A DNA stretch of 12,906 nucleotides from Gammaproteobacteria bacterium (lineage in GTDB: Bacteria; Pseudomonadota; Gammaproteobacteria; Poriferisulfidales; Oxydemutatoraceae). This document shows positions 3,817-11,418 of this stretch, piece after piece. Position numbers and translations under genes: made by a program. Position 1 is the first letter of the stretch. Every line of letters starts with the position of its first letter. The notes under the pieces are model-generated. The model made no database searches. It saw only the letters and a program-made list of their open reading frames with translations, and was not told the origin of the DNA. The stretch is taken from positions 1 to 12,906 of the forward strand of contig RKSI01000104.1 of NCBI GenBank assembly GCA_007570905.1, given 5' to 3'.

Positions 3817-6800
3817 ATGCAAGTCCTCTACGGCCCCTCGCCCTTGTCGGAATTCAGGCGGCGGCAGTTGCTCGCCCGCTTGCAGGCGGCTTGCGCCGCC
3901 GTTTCCAGCCTGCGGGCCGCCGCCGTTTATTTCCTTGATATGGACGGCGCCCCCGGCGGGGACGCGCGCCGCCGCCTTGAATCGCTGCTGGCGCCGGACG
4001 GCGGCCTTGCGCCGGCGCCCGCCGATGTTGCCGCCACCGCCGACACCGCCATTTATGTCATCCCAAGAACGGGCACGGTATCCCCGTGGTCCAGCAAAGC
4101 CACCGACATCTTCCATGTTTGCGGCCTGCAACAGGTGCGGCGCGTGGAGCACGGCGTGCGCTATTGCCTGGCGTCCAGCCGCCCGCTGCCGGCCACCGAA
4201 CGCGATGCGTGCGCGGCGCTGCTGCACGACAGAATGACCGAGGAAGTGTGTGATGCGCCGCCGCCGCCGCGCCGCGTTTTCGCGCGCGCCGAGGCCGCGC
4301 CGCTGCGCGAGGTTGCGCTGAACGGCGACCCGCGCGCGCGGCTGGTGGCGGCCAACCGCGACTGGGAACTGGCGCTGTCGCCGGACGAGACAGACTATCT
4401 GATTGATTATTACCGCAACCGCGCGCGCACGCCGACCGACGCCGAACTGATGATGTTCGCGCAGGCCAACTCCGAACACTGCCGCCACAAGTTGTTCAAC
4501 GCCGAATGGACGCTGGCCGGGCGCCGCGAAAAACAGACATTGTTTGAAATGATCCGGCACACGCACGCCTGTGCGCCGCACGGCGTGCTGTCGGCATACA
4601 AGGACAACGCCGCCGTCATCGCCGGCGCCGCCGCGCGCCGCCTGGTGGTGGACGCCGAAACGCGGCGCTACCGCTGCGTTGAGGAACCGCAGCCCATCCT
4701 GATAAAGGTCGAGACCCACAACCACCCGACCGCCATCTCGCCGTTCGCCGGCGCCGCCACCGGCGCCGGCGGCGAGATACGCGACGAGGCGGCGACCGGG
4801 CGCGGCGGGCGTCCGAAGGCCGGGCTGACCGGTTTCAGCGTGTCCAATCTGCGTATTCCGGGGTTTGTCCAGGCATGGGAAGGCGCCGGGAACAGGCCGT
4901 CGCGCATCGCGTCGCCGCTGCAAATCATGATGGAGGCTCCCATAGGCGGCGCCAACTACAACAACGAGTTCGGACGCCCCAACCTGTGCGGTTATTTAAG
5001 GACTTTTGAGCACGCCGAAGACGGCCAGACCTGGGGTTATCACAAGCCGGTGATGGTCGCCGGCGGCCTCGGCACGCTGCGCGCGGGCCACATCGCCAAG
5101 CGCGCGTTTGCCGACGGCACGCCGCTGGTGGTGTTTGGCGGGCCGGCGATGCTGATAGGGCTTGGCGGCGGCTCGGCGTCGTCGGTCGGCGGCGGCGCCA
5201 GTTCGGAGCAACTGGACTTTGCGTCGGTGCAGCGCGACAACGCCGAGATTCAGCGGCGCTGCCAGGAAGTGATAGAACAGTGCGCCGCGCTCGGCGACGA
5301 CAACCCGATCCTGGCGATACACGATGTCGGCGCCGGCGGCCTTGCCAACGCGCTGCCGGAACTGGTGCACGGCGCGGGGCTGGGCGGGCGTCTGGAATTG
5401 CGGGATATTCCGTGCGCCGACGGCGGCCTGTCGCCGATGGAAATCTGGTGCAACGAGGCGCAGGAGCGTTATGTCGCGGCGATTGACGCCGCGCGCCTGC
5501 AGGACTTTCTGCGGTGCTGCGAACGCGAACGCTGCCCGGCGGCGGTCATCGGCAGCGCCACCGCGCGGCGGCAACTGGTCGTGACAGACCGTCTGCTCGG
5601 GCGCGATGCGGTGGACATGCCGCTGCCGGTGCTGCTCGGCGACCCGCCGCGCACTTTGCGTTCGGTTGCGGCGGCTTACGCGGCGGCGGACACAGCGGCG
5701 GGCATGGCGGACGCGGCGGCGCTGGACGGCATCGGCGTTGACGACGCCGTCCGGCGCGTGCTGAGAATGCCGGCGGTGGCTTCAAAGTCGTTCCTGATAA
5801 CCATCGGTGACCGCAGCGTCGGCGGGCTGGTGGCGCGCGACCAGATGGTCGGGCCGTGGCAGACGCCTGTCGCTGATGTCGCTGTGACGGCGGCGGATTA
5901 TTCGGGCTATGGCGGCGAGGCGATGGCGCTGGGCGAGCGCGCGCCGGTGGCCGTTTGCGACGCGCCGGCGTCGGGGCGGCTGGCCGTGGGCGAGGCGCTG
6001 CTGAACCTGCTGGCGGCGGATGTGCGGGCGTTGGGCGATGTGCGGTTGTCGGCCAACTGGATGGCCGCCGCCGGCGATGACGCGCAGGCGGCGGCGTTGT
6101 TTGCGACCGTGCGCGCGGTGGCGCAGGAACTGTGCCCGGAACTCGGCATTGCGATTCCGGTCGGCAAGGATTCGCTGTCCATGCAGATGGCGTGGCGGGC
6201 GGACGGGCGCGATGAGCGCGTGGTGTCGCCGCTGTCGCTGGTGGTGTCGGCGTTTGCGCCGGTCGGCGATGTGCGCGGCACGCTGACGCCGCAACTGCGC
6301 CCGGACGCGGCGGGCGCGCGGCTGTGGCTGATTGATCCCGGCGGCGGCAAAAACCGCGTCGGCGGCTCGTGTCTGATGCAGGCGTACGGGCGCACCGGCG
6401 GCGCGCCGCCCGACCTGGACGCGCCGCAAAAACTGACGGGGCTGTTCGGCCTGTTGCGCGAATTGCGCGAACGCGGCCTGCTGCTCGCGTACCACGACCG
6501 CAGCGACGGCGGCCTTTTTGCATGTCTTGCAGAGATGGCGTTTGCCGGGCATTGCGGCGTGCGCTGCGATGTCGGCGGCAGCGAGGGCGGCGCTGGCGGC
6601 ACGGATGCCGGGCTGTTGGCGGCGCTGTTCTCGGAAGAGTTGGGCGTTGTGGTTCAGGCGACGGCGCAGGCGGCGGAGCATTTGCCGTCGCTTGCGCGCC
6701 GTTACGGGTTGTCTTCCGACTGCCGCGACATCGGCTGCTGCATACCCGAACGCAAACTGGAAATTCGCGGCGGCGGGCAGACGCATTCGTGGGACTTGAT

Positions 6801-7803
6801 GCAATTGAAGCGCTGGTGGTCGGAAACCGGATTTCATATCCGCAAGTTGCGCGACCATCCCGACTGCGCGGAGCAGGAACTGGACAGCGTGTGCGACGGC
6901 GACGCTCCGGGGCTGTCGGCGTCGCTGACATTTAATCCGTCTGATGATGCGTTTGCGGCGGTGCCGCCCGACGCAGCGCCCGCACCCGGCACGCAGCCTG
7001 CGGCGTCACTCATGCCCGGCGCAAAGCCTGCGGCAATGCCCAAAGTGGCGGTGCTGCGCGAGCAGGGCGTCAACGGACAGATGGAAATGGCGGCGGCGTT
7101 TGCGCGCGCGGGTTTTGATGTGCGCGATGTCCATATGAGCGACTTGATTGCCGGGCGCGAGGACTTGCGGTCGTTTCACGGTCTGGCCGCGTGCGGCGGT
7201 TTTTCTTACGGCGATGTGCTGGGTGCCGGCGCCGGCTGGGCGCAGTCGGTGTTGCTGCACGGGCGCGTGCGCGATGCGTTCGCCGGTTTTCTCGCGCGCG
7301 ACAATACCTTTGTGCTCGGCGTCTGCAACGGCTGTCAGATGCTGTCGCGGCTGTCGGGGATGATACCGGGCGCCGGGCACTGGCCGCGTTTCCGGCGCAA
7401 CCGCTCCGACCGCTTTGAGGCGCGGCTGGTGATGGTCGAGATTTTGCCGTCGCCGTCCGTCCTGCTGGCCGGCATGGAAGGGTCCATGCTGCCCGTCGTC
7501 GTCGCGCACGGCGAGGGGCGCGCGGTTTTCAACGAAGACGCGCGGCGGCGGGCGCAGTCTTTCATCTGCCTGCGCTATCTGGACAACGCCGGCGGCGCGA
7601 CCGAACGCTACCCGCACAATCCGAACGGCAGCGCCGGCGGCATTACCGGGCTGTGCAATGAAGATGGCCGCGTGACCATCATGATGCCTCATCCGGAACG
7701 CTTGTTTCGCAGTTGCCAGCACTCGTGGCATCCGCCCGACTGGGGCGAGGAAGGCCCGTGGCTGCGCCTGTTCCGGAACGCGCGCCGCTGGCTGGCGGCG
7801 TAG
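3817..7803 (+). CDS. purL: Phosphoribosylformylglycinamidine synthase (single-chain PurL)
   Basis: This 1,328-residue enzyme converts FGAR, glutamine and ATP to FGAM in purine synthesis. It is the long single-chain form of beta- and gammaproteobacteria (E. coli 1,295 residues). In order it has an N-terminal PurS-like domain with 'GTISPWSSKATDI'-type sequence (here GTVSPWSSKATDI), a linker, two AIRS-type halves with 'HNHPTAISPFAGAATGAGG' from His301 and 'GKDSLSM' at 783-789, and a C-terminal glutaminase with nucleophile Cys1170 in 'GVCNGC' and His1292/Glu1294 in 'PHPERLF'. The linker before the glutaminase (about 1045-1075) is longer than in E. coli and carries two similar units, PGTQPAASLM and PGAKPAAMP. 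The start at 3817 aligns with E. coli (MQVLYGPSPLS versus MMEILRGSPALS); an ATG at 3808 overlaps the -10 box. Both active sites look intact. Confidence 0.97.
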   Translation: MQVLYGPSPLSEFRRRQLLARLQAACAAVSSLRAAAVYFLDMDGAPGGDARRRLESLLAPDGGLAPAPADVAATADTAIYVIPRTGTVSPWSSKATDIFHVCGLQQVRRVEHGVRYCLASSRPLPATERDACAALLHDRMTEEVCDAPPPPRRVFARAEAAPLREVALNGDPRARLVAANRDWELALSPDETDYLIDYYRNRARTPTDAELMMFAQANSEHCRHKLFNAEWTLAGRREKQTLFEMIRHTHACAPHGVLSAYKDNAAVIAGAAARRLVVDAETRRYRCVEEPQPILIKVETHNHPTAISPFAGAATGAGGEIRDEAATGRGGRPKAGLTGFSVSNLRIPGFVQAWEGAGNRPSRIASPLQIMMEAPIGGANYNNEFGRPNLCGYLRTFEHAEDGQTWGYHKPVMVAGGLGTLRAGHIAKRAFADGTPLVVFGGPAMLIGLGGGSASSVGGGASSEQLDFASVQRDNAEIQRRCQEVIEQCAALGDDNPILAIHDVGAGGLANALPELVHGAGLGGRLELRDIPCADGGLSPMEIWCNEAQERYVAAIDAARLQDFLRCCERERCPAAVIGSATARRQLVVTDRLLGRDAVDMPLPVLLGDPPRTLRSVAAAYAAADTAAGMADAAALDGIGVDDAVRRVLRMPAVASKSFLITIGDRSVGGLVARDQMVGPWQTPVADVAVTAADYSGYGGEAMALGERAPVAVCDAPASGRLAVGEALLNLLAADVRALGDVRLSANWMAAAGDDAQAAALFATVRAVAQELCPELGIAIPVGKDSLSMQMAWRADGRDERVVSPLSLVVSAFAPVGDVRGTLTPQLRPDAAGARLWLIDPGGGKNRVGGSCLMQAYGRTGGAPPDLDAPQKLTGLFGLLRELRERGLLLAYHDRSDGGLFACLAEMAFAGHCGVRCDVGGSEGGAGGTDAGLLAALFSEELGVVVQATAQAAEHLPSLARRYGLSSDCRDIGCCIPERKLEIRGGGQTHSWDLMQLKRWWSETGFHIRKLRDHPDCAEQELDSVCDGDAPGLSASLTFNPSDDAFAAVPPDAAPAPGTQPAASLMPGAKPAAMPKVAVLREQGVNGQMEMAAAFARAGFDVRDVHMSDLIAGREDLRSFHGLAACGGFSYGDVLGAGAGWAQSVLLHGRVRDAFAGFLARDNTFVLGVCNGCQMLSRLSGMIPGAGHWPRFRRNRSDRFEARLVMVEILPSPSVLLAGMEGSMLPVVVAHGEGRAVFNEDARRRAQSFICLRYLDNAGGATERYPHNPNGSAGGITGLCNEDGRVTIMMPHPERLFRSCQHSWHPPDWGEEGPWLRLFRNARRWLAA

Positions 7804-7824
7804 CGCGGCGGCGGCATAAATGCG

Positions 7825-7938
7825 ATGGCGATGAGCGCGGCGGCATTGGCATTGCGCGAGTGTTGCGCGGCGGCGGCGATGAACGCGGCGGCGCAGGCGT
7901 TGCACAAGCGCAGCGCGGCAGCGGTGGCGTTGCAATGA
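7825..7938 (+). CDS. Small alanine-rich ORF overlapping the methyltransferase start (uncertain)
   Basis: A 37-codon frame begins ATGGCGATGAGC, 21 bp after the purL stop, and ends with a TGA that overlaps the methyltransferase start as ATGA (7935-7938). It is built of two 16-codon repeats, MSAALALRECCAAA and MNAAAQALHKRSAAA. I recognise no family, and there is no good ribosome site. The exact stop-start overlap suggests translational coupling, either as a leader peptide or as a remnant of a duplicated start region. It may equally be a chance frame in low-complexity DNA. Confidence 0.25.
   Translation: MAMSAAALALRECCAAAAMNAAAQALHKRSAAAVALQ
7828..7923 (+). repeat. Two tandem 48-bp repeats between purL and the methyltransferase
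   Basis: Units 7828-7875 and 7876-7923 match at 37 of 48 positions by hand alignment. Each begins GCGATGA, then AGCGCGGCG or AACGCGGCG. The period is a multiple of three, so the mini-ORF is preserved across both. The following methyltransferase N-terminus (MSAAVMSAA) again contains the ATGAGCGC start of the unit, as if it were a third, degenerate copy. Confidence 0.65.
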
Positions 7939-9161
7939 GCGCAGCGGTGATGAGCGCGGCGCCGGAGTTGCACGATCATCTCAGTCGCTGCGCGGCGGCG
8001 GCGCCGGATTATCTTGCTTTTGACGGCGGCAGGATTCCGCGGTTCACGGCGGAGTTCTGGACCGCGAAACAGCGGCAGGGCAATCCGCTGCATGAAATCT
8101 CGTACCGGGCGTGTTTCAAGGCGCAACTGCCGGGCTTTTTCATTAATCTGCTGTCGGCGGAGGGCGATGTCATTTATGACCCGTTTGCCGGGCGCGGCAC
8201 CACCGCCGTCGAGGCCGCGCTGAACGGGCGTATTCCGGTGTCCAACGATGTCAATCCGCTGAGCGAAGTGCTGGCGCGCCCGAGAATAGAGCCGCCGTCG
8301 CTTGACGAGGTGCGCCGGCGCCTTCTTGAATACCCGGCGCCGCAACGCGCGGCTGACGCCGGCCTGTCCATGTTCTACCACCCCGATACCGAGGCCGAGA
8401 TTATCGCCCTGAAGGACGAGTTGCAGGCCAGGCGCGCGCGCGGCGCCGAAGACGCCGTGGACCGGTGGATACGGATGGTGGCGACCAACCGGCTGAGCGG
8501 GCATTCCCCCGGCTTTTTCTCGGTTTATACGCTGCCGCCGAACCAGGCCGCGTCGCGCGACGGCCAGGTGAAAATCAACCGCAAGCGCAACCAGGAGCCG
8601 CCGTACAGAAATGTCCGCGACCTGATTGCGCGGAAATCGCGGCAACTGCTGTCCGGCCTCGCGGCGCCGCGCCGCGAGGCGATGCGCCGCCACGCGCGGC
8701 GCGCGCTGTTTCTCGTCGCCGACGCCTGCGAGACGCCGCAAATCCCCGATGCCGCCGTCGCGCTGACGGTGACCTCGCCGCCGTTCCTCGACACCGTGCA
8801 GTATGCAAAAGACAACTGGCTGCGCTGCTGGTTCAACGGCATTGACGCCGCCGCCGTCGGGCGCGGCGCGGCGTCGGCGCGCGATGTTTGCGCGTGGCGG
8901 GACGCGATGGCAAAAGTTTTCCGCGAACTGCACCGCGTTACCCGTCGCGGCGGCTGGGTCGCGTTTGAGGTCGGCGAAGTCCGGAATGGGCGCATTCGCC
9001 TCGAAGAACATGTCCTGCCTGCGGGGACGGCGTCCGGCTTCCGCTGCGAGGCGGTGATGATTAACCGCCAGCAATTCACCAAGACATCCAACATCTGGGG
9101 CGTCGGCAACAACCGCGGCGGCACCAACACCAACCGGATAGTGCTGTTCAGGAAGGAGTAG
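7935..9161 (+). CDS. Orphan DNA methyltransferase (N4-cytosine or N6-adenine type)
   Basis: The 408-residue protein has the two hallmarks of SAM-dependent amino-methyltransferases: a SAM-binding motif I, 'DPFAGRGTT', at residues 82-90, followed by 'NDVNPLS', and a catalytic motif IV, 'TSPPF', at 280-284. Motif I comes before motif IV with about 195 residues between them; the intervening part (about 120-270) may hold target recognition. A late '[15 protein letters not shown]' strand-turn region follows motif IV. No endonuclease or specificity gene is adjacent, so it is probably a solitary methylase that marks DNA for regulation or repair, or protects it. The start at 7935 overlaps the mini-ORF stop; 7950 is an alternative, and neither has a good ribosome site. 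Cotranscription with purL is possible. Methylated base and target cannot be read from sequence. Confidence 0.8.
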   Translation: MSAAVMSAAPELHDHLSRCAAAAPDYLAFDGGRIPRFTAEFWTAKQRQGNPLHEISYRACFKAQLPGFFINLLSAEGDVIYDPFAGRGTTAVEAALNGRIPVSNDVNPLSEVLARPRIEPPSLDEVRRRLLEYPAPQRAADAGLSMFYHPDTEAEIIALKDELQARRARGAEDAVDRWIRMVATNRLSGHSPGFFSVYTLPPNQAASRDGQVKINRKRNQEPPYRNVRDLIARKSRQLLSGLAAPRREAMRRHARRALFLVADACETPQIPDAAVALTVTSPPFLDTVQYAKDNWLRCWFNGIDAAAVGRGAASARDVCAWRDAMAKVFRELHRVTRRGGWVAFEVGEVRNGRIRLEEHVLPAGTASGFRCEAVMINRQQFTKTSNIWGVGNNRGGTNTNRIVLFRKE

Positions 9162-9163
9162 GC

Positions 9164-9182
9164 GCGGGGGAGGCCGCCCCGC
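9164..9182 (+). terminator. Weak hairpin after the methyltransferase gene
   Basis: GCGGGG (9164-9169) pairs with CCCCGC (9177-9182) around a 7-nt loop, 2 bp after the stop codon. No T-run follows, so termination may be partial or Rho-dependent. Confidence 0.3.
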
Positions 9183-9234
9183 CCCATTCGTGCATTATTC
9201 CGCGCCTCTTGCAACCGGGGCGCGGTTGGCACAA

Positions 9235-9240
9235 TATAAT
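9235..9240 (+). promoter_or_regulatory. -10 box of the msrPQ operon
   Basis: A consensus TATAAT lies 28 bp before the msrP ATG. A TTGCAA at 9209-9214 is the only -35-like word, but its 20-bp spacing is too long to be convincing. The ribosome site GGAGG (9258-9262) is 6 nt before the ATG. Confidence 0.55.
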
Positions 9241-9268
9241 AGCGGGGAGGGCGAAACGGAGGTTCCAA

Positions 9269-10213
9269 ATGCTGATAAAAATCACCAGAAAATCGCAACC
9301 GAAGGCGTCTGAAATCACGCCGCACGAGGTGTATCTGAAACGCCGCGAATTCATCCGCGCCGGCGCCGGCGCGCTGGCCGCCGGTCTGCTGCCGGGCGCC
9401 GCGGGCGCCGCGCTGGGGCCGGACTTCGGCGACCTGCCGGACAGCCGCTACAACACCGACGAGAAACTGACCTCGTACGAGAATGTAACCACTTACAACA
9501 ACTTCTACGAACTCGGCACCGGCAAGGACGACCCGCACAAGAACGCCGACAGCCTGGTTGCCGAGCCGTGGAGCATAGAGGTGTCGGGCGAGTGCGCCAA
9601 ACCCGGCGTTTATTCCGTTGAAGACTTTGTCAAGCCGCACAAACTGGAAGACAGGATTTACCGCCTGCGCTGCGTCGAGGCGTGGTCCATGGTGATTCCG
9701 TGGGTCGGCTTTGAGGTGGGCGAGGTGGTGAAGCGCTGCGAGCCGAACTCCCACGCGAAATATGTCGCCTTCAAGACGATACTTGACCCCGAAAACCTGC
9801 CGGGGCAGCGGCGCCGGGTGCTGGACTGGCCCTACAAGGAAGGGCTGCGGCTGGACGAGGCGATGAACCCGCTGGCGATTTTTGCGGTGGGGCTGTATGG
9901 CAAGGCGCTGCCGAACCAGAACGGCGCGCCGCTGAGGCTGGTGGTGCCGTGGAAGTACGGCTTCAAGAGCATCAAGTCCGTCGTTTCCATGGAGTTCACG
10001 CGCGACGAACCGCCGACGGCGTGGGGCAGGCAGGCGCCGGGCGAATACGGCTTTTATTCCAATGTCAATCCCGAAGTCAACCATCCGCGATGGTCGCAGC
10101 GGCGCGAGCGGCGCATCGGCGAGTTTCGCAAGCGCAAGACGCTGATGTTCAACGGCTACGAGGAAGAAGTCGCGCATCTCTACGCCGGCATGGATTTGAA
10201 GAAAAACTTCTGA
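9269..10213 (+). CDS. msrP: Periplasmic methionine sulfoxide reductase, molybdoprotein MsrP
   Basis: The 314-residue protein is the catalytic subunit of MsrPQ, which reduces methionine sulfoxide in oxidised periplasmic proteins. A Tat signal is clear: 'KRREFI' with Arg25-Arg26, a hydrophobic stretch, and cleavage near residue 47, as expected for an enzyme exported folded with its molybdopterin cofactor. Cys135 in 'RCVEAWS' is the molybdenum ligand. Other family blocks are 'YNNFYE', '[11 protein letters not shown]', '[11 protein letters not shown]', '[12 protein letters not shown]', '[10 protein letters not shown]' and 'HPRWSQ'. Length is close to E. coli MsrP. msrQ follows after one base, so the two are an operon. 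The promoter shows no recognised two-component (HprSR-type) site that I can identify. Confidence 0.96.
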   Translation: MLIKITRKSQPKASEITPHEVYLKRREFIRAGAGALAAGLLPGAAGAALGPDFGDLPDSRYNTDEKLTSYENVTTYNNFYELGTGKDDPHKNADSLVAEPWSIEVSGECAKPGVYSVEDFVKPHKLEDRIYRLRCVEAWSMVIPWVGFEVGEVVKRCEPNSHAKYVAFKTILDPENLPGQRRRVLDWPYKEGLRLDEAMNPLAIFAVGLYGKALPNQNGAPLRLVVPWKYGFKSIKSVVSMEFTRDEPPTAWGRQAPGEYGFYSNVNPEVNHPRWSQRRERRIGEFRKRKTLMFNGYEEEVAHLYAGMDLKKNF

Positions 10214-10214
10214 C

Positions 10215-10832
10215 TTGAGCAACGCCGCCGCCACCGGTGTTTCCCGGCCTGGCGCGCGCGCCGTCCGCGCCGCCAGGGTTTTTGTCCACATCGCCTGCCT
10301 GCTGCCGCTGGCGTGGCTGGTGTGGACGGGCGTTTACCGCGACCTCGGCGCCAACCCCATTGAATACATCACGCGCTTTCTCGGCGACTGGACGCTGCGC
10401 CTGCTGCTGATTACGCTGGCGTTCACGCCGGTCGCCGCGCTGCTGCGCGCGCCGATTGTGCGTTACCGGCGCGCCGTCGGCCTGCATTGCTTTTTCTACG
10501 CCGTGTGCCATTTTGTCACCTACATCTGGCTTGACCAGTTCTTTGACTGGCAGTCCATCGTCGAGGACATCGCAGAGCGCCCCTTCATTCTCGCCGGCTT
10601 CACCGCGTTCGTGCTGCTGCTGCCGCTGGCCGCGACCTCCAACGCCGCCGCCGTGCGCCGGCTGCAACACCGCTGGAACCAACTGCACCGGCTGGTGTAT
10701 GTCATCGCCATCGCCGGCCTGCTGCACTACTGGTGGCTGGTGCGCGCCGACTTCCTGAAGGCGTGGATTTATCTGGCGATACTCGCGACGCTGCTGGGCT
10801 ACCGGCTGTGGCGTTACGCCGCGCGGCGGTAG
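10215..10832 (+). CDS. msrQ: Haem b membrane subunit MsrQ
   Basis: The 205-residue protein is the inner-membrane haem subunit that passes electrons from the respiratory chain to MsrP. About six membrane segments are visible, the first from residue 22 ('VFVHIACLLPLAWLVW'). Candidate haem ligands typical of the family are present: His99 in 'AVCHFVTY', His158 in 'QLHRLVY' and His171 in 'LLHYWW'; His25 and His91 are also in or next to membrane helices. The start is a TTG one base after the msrP stop; it is the only plausible start before the first helix, since no ATG or GTG precedes it. No ribosome site is visible, so translation is probably coupled to msrP. The arginine-rich N-terminus (residues 11-21) fits the cytoplasmic positive-inside rule. 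Confidence 0.93.
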   Translation: MSNAAATGVSRPGARAVRAARVFVHIACLLPLAWLVWTGVYRDLGANPIEYITRFLGDWTLRLLLITLAFTPVAALLRAPIVRYRRAVGLHCFFYAVCHFVTYIWLDQFFDWQSIVEDIAERPFILAGFTAFVLLLPLAATSNAAAVRRLQHRWNQLHRLVYVIAIAGLLHYWWLVRADFLKAWIYLAILATLLGYRLWRYAARR

Positions 10833-10867
10833 CGCGGGCCGGCGCCGCTGAATTGCCGCCGGGTTTG

Positions 10868-10876
10868 TGCTATGAT
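10868..10876 (+). promoter_or_regulatory. Extended -10 promoter of the ferredoxin gene
   Basis: TGC followed by TATGAT, 21 bp before the first ATG of the ferredoxin gene. No -35 box is seen. The layout matches the extended -10 elements of mtoA and ssrA. Confidence 0.45.
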
Positions 10877-10897
10877 GGGCGGCATCACTTCACAACG

Positions 10898-11227
10898 ATG
10901 GATTTCATGATGGGACTGTTCAAGAAAAAACCCAAAGACTTCAAGGCGACGATTGCGAACACCGGCGAGACTTTTGATGTGACCGGCGGCATCAACCTGC
11001 TGCAGGCGGCGCTCAACGCCGGCATCAAGTGGCCGCACGACTGCCGCGTCGGCAGTTGCGGCACCTGCCGCTGCCTGCTGAAGGAAGGCAAGGTCAAGCC
11101 GCTGAACGACTTCTCATATGTGCTTGACAAGGAGATGCTCGACAACGGCATGATACTGGCCTGCCAGGCGAGGCTGCAAAGCGACATCACCGTCGAAGTG
11201 GATTTCGAACAGGGCGCGCTGCGCTGA
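10898..11227 (+). CDS. Plant-type [2Fe-2S] ferredoxin
   Basis: The 109-residue protein has a ubiquitin-like ferredoxin fold with the cluster ligands Cys49, Cys54 and Cys57 ('CRVGSCGTC') and Cys89 in 'ILACQA', the C-x4-C-x2-C...C spacing of plant-type ferredoxins. It is a soluble one-electron carrier. A fifth cysteine, Cys59, follows the cluster loop. Residues 65-75 ('KVKPLNDFSYV') are typical of ferredoxin domains also found in phthalate-dioxygenase-type and related reductases, but here the domain stands alone. The basic start 'GLFKKKPKDF' is shared with similar small gammaproteobacterial proteins as I recall them. Three candidate starts (10898, 10907, 10910) exist and none has a clear ribosome site; the first is used. 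The partner enzyme is unknown. It follows msrQ but has its own promoter. Confidence 0.85.
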   Translation: MDFMMGLFKKKPKDFKATIANTGETFDVTGGINLLQAALNAGIKWPHDCRVGSCGTCRCLLKEGKVKPLNDFSYVLDKEMLDNGMILACQARLQSDITVEVDFEQGALR

Positions 11228-11382
11228 CGCTCACCGCGCGGGTTTCCCCGCCGCCCCCGGCGATGGCGTGAAAAACATCGCGCCGGACACCGGCGTGGCG
11301 CCAGTCCGTCCGGCGGTCTTGCAGGCCGCCGCATGTTTCCCGCCGCCTTGCGGGCGCGATTCCGGCGCCGTGCGCGTTCGGG

Positions 11383-11388
11383 TATAAT
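11383..11388 (+). promoter_or_regulatory. -10 box of the outer-membrane protein gene
   Basis: A consensus TATAAT, with only a weak TTCCGG (11360-11365) at the -35 position and a 17-bp spacer. It gives a leader of about 24 nt containing a very purine-rich ribosome site, GGGAGGAGGAG. In the same spacer CGCCGG-ACA-CCGGCG (11281-11295) is a perfect small hairpin of unknown role. Confidence 0.6.
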
Positions 11389-11418
11389 TGCCCGGCATTT
11401 CATCAACGGGAGGAGGAG

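Noticed and set aside
7713..7934. Methyltransferase start inside purL
   Set aside because: That extension runs out of frame through the purL C-terminus, including its PurL-family residues, and gives a repetitive Arg/Gly-rich leader.
8525..10291. 588-codon minus-strand frame spanning the methyltransferase and msrP
   Set aside because: It is antisense to two clear genes, and its composition is rich in Arg, Ala and Val as expected for a shadow frame.
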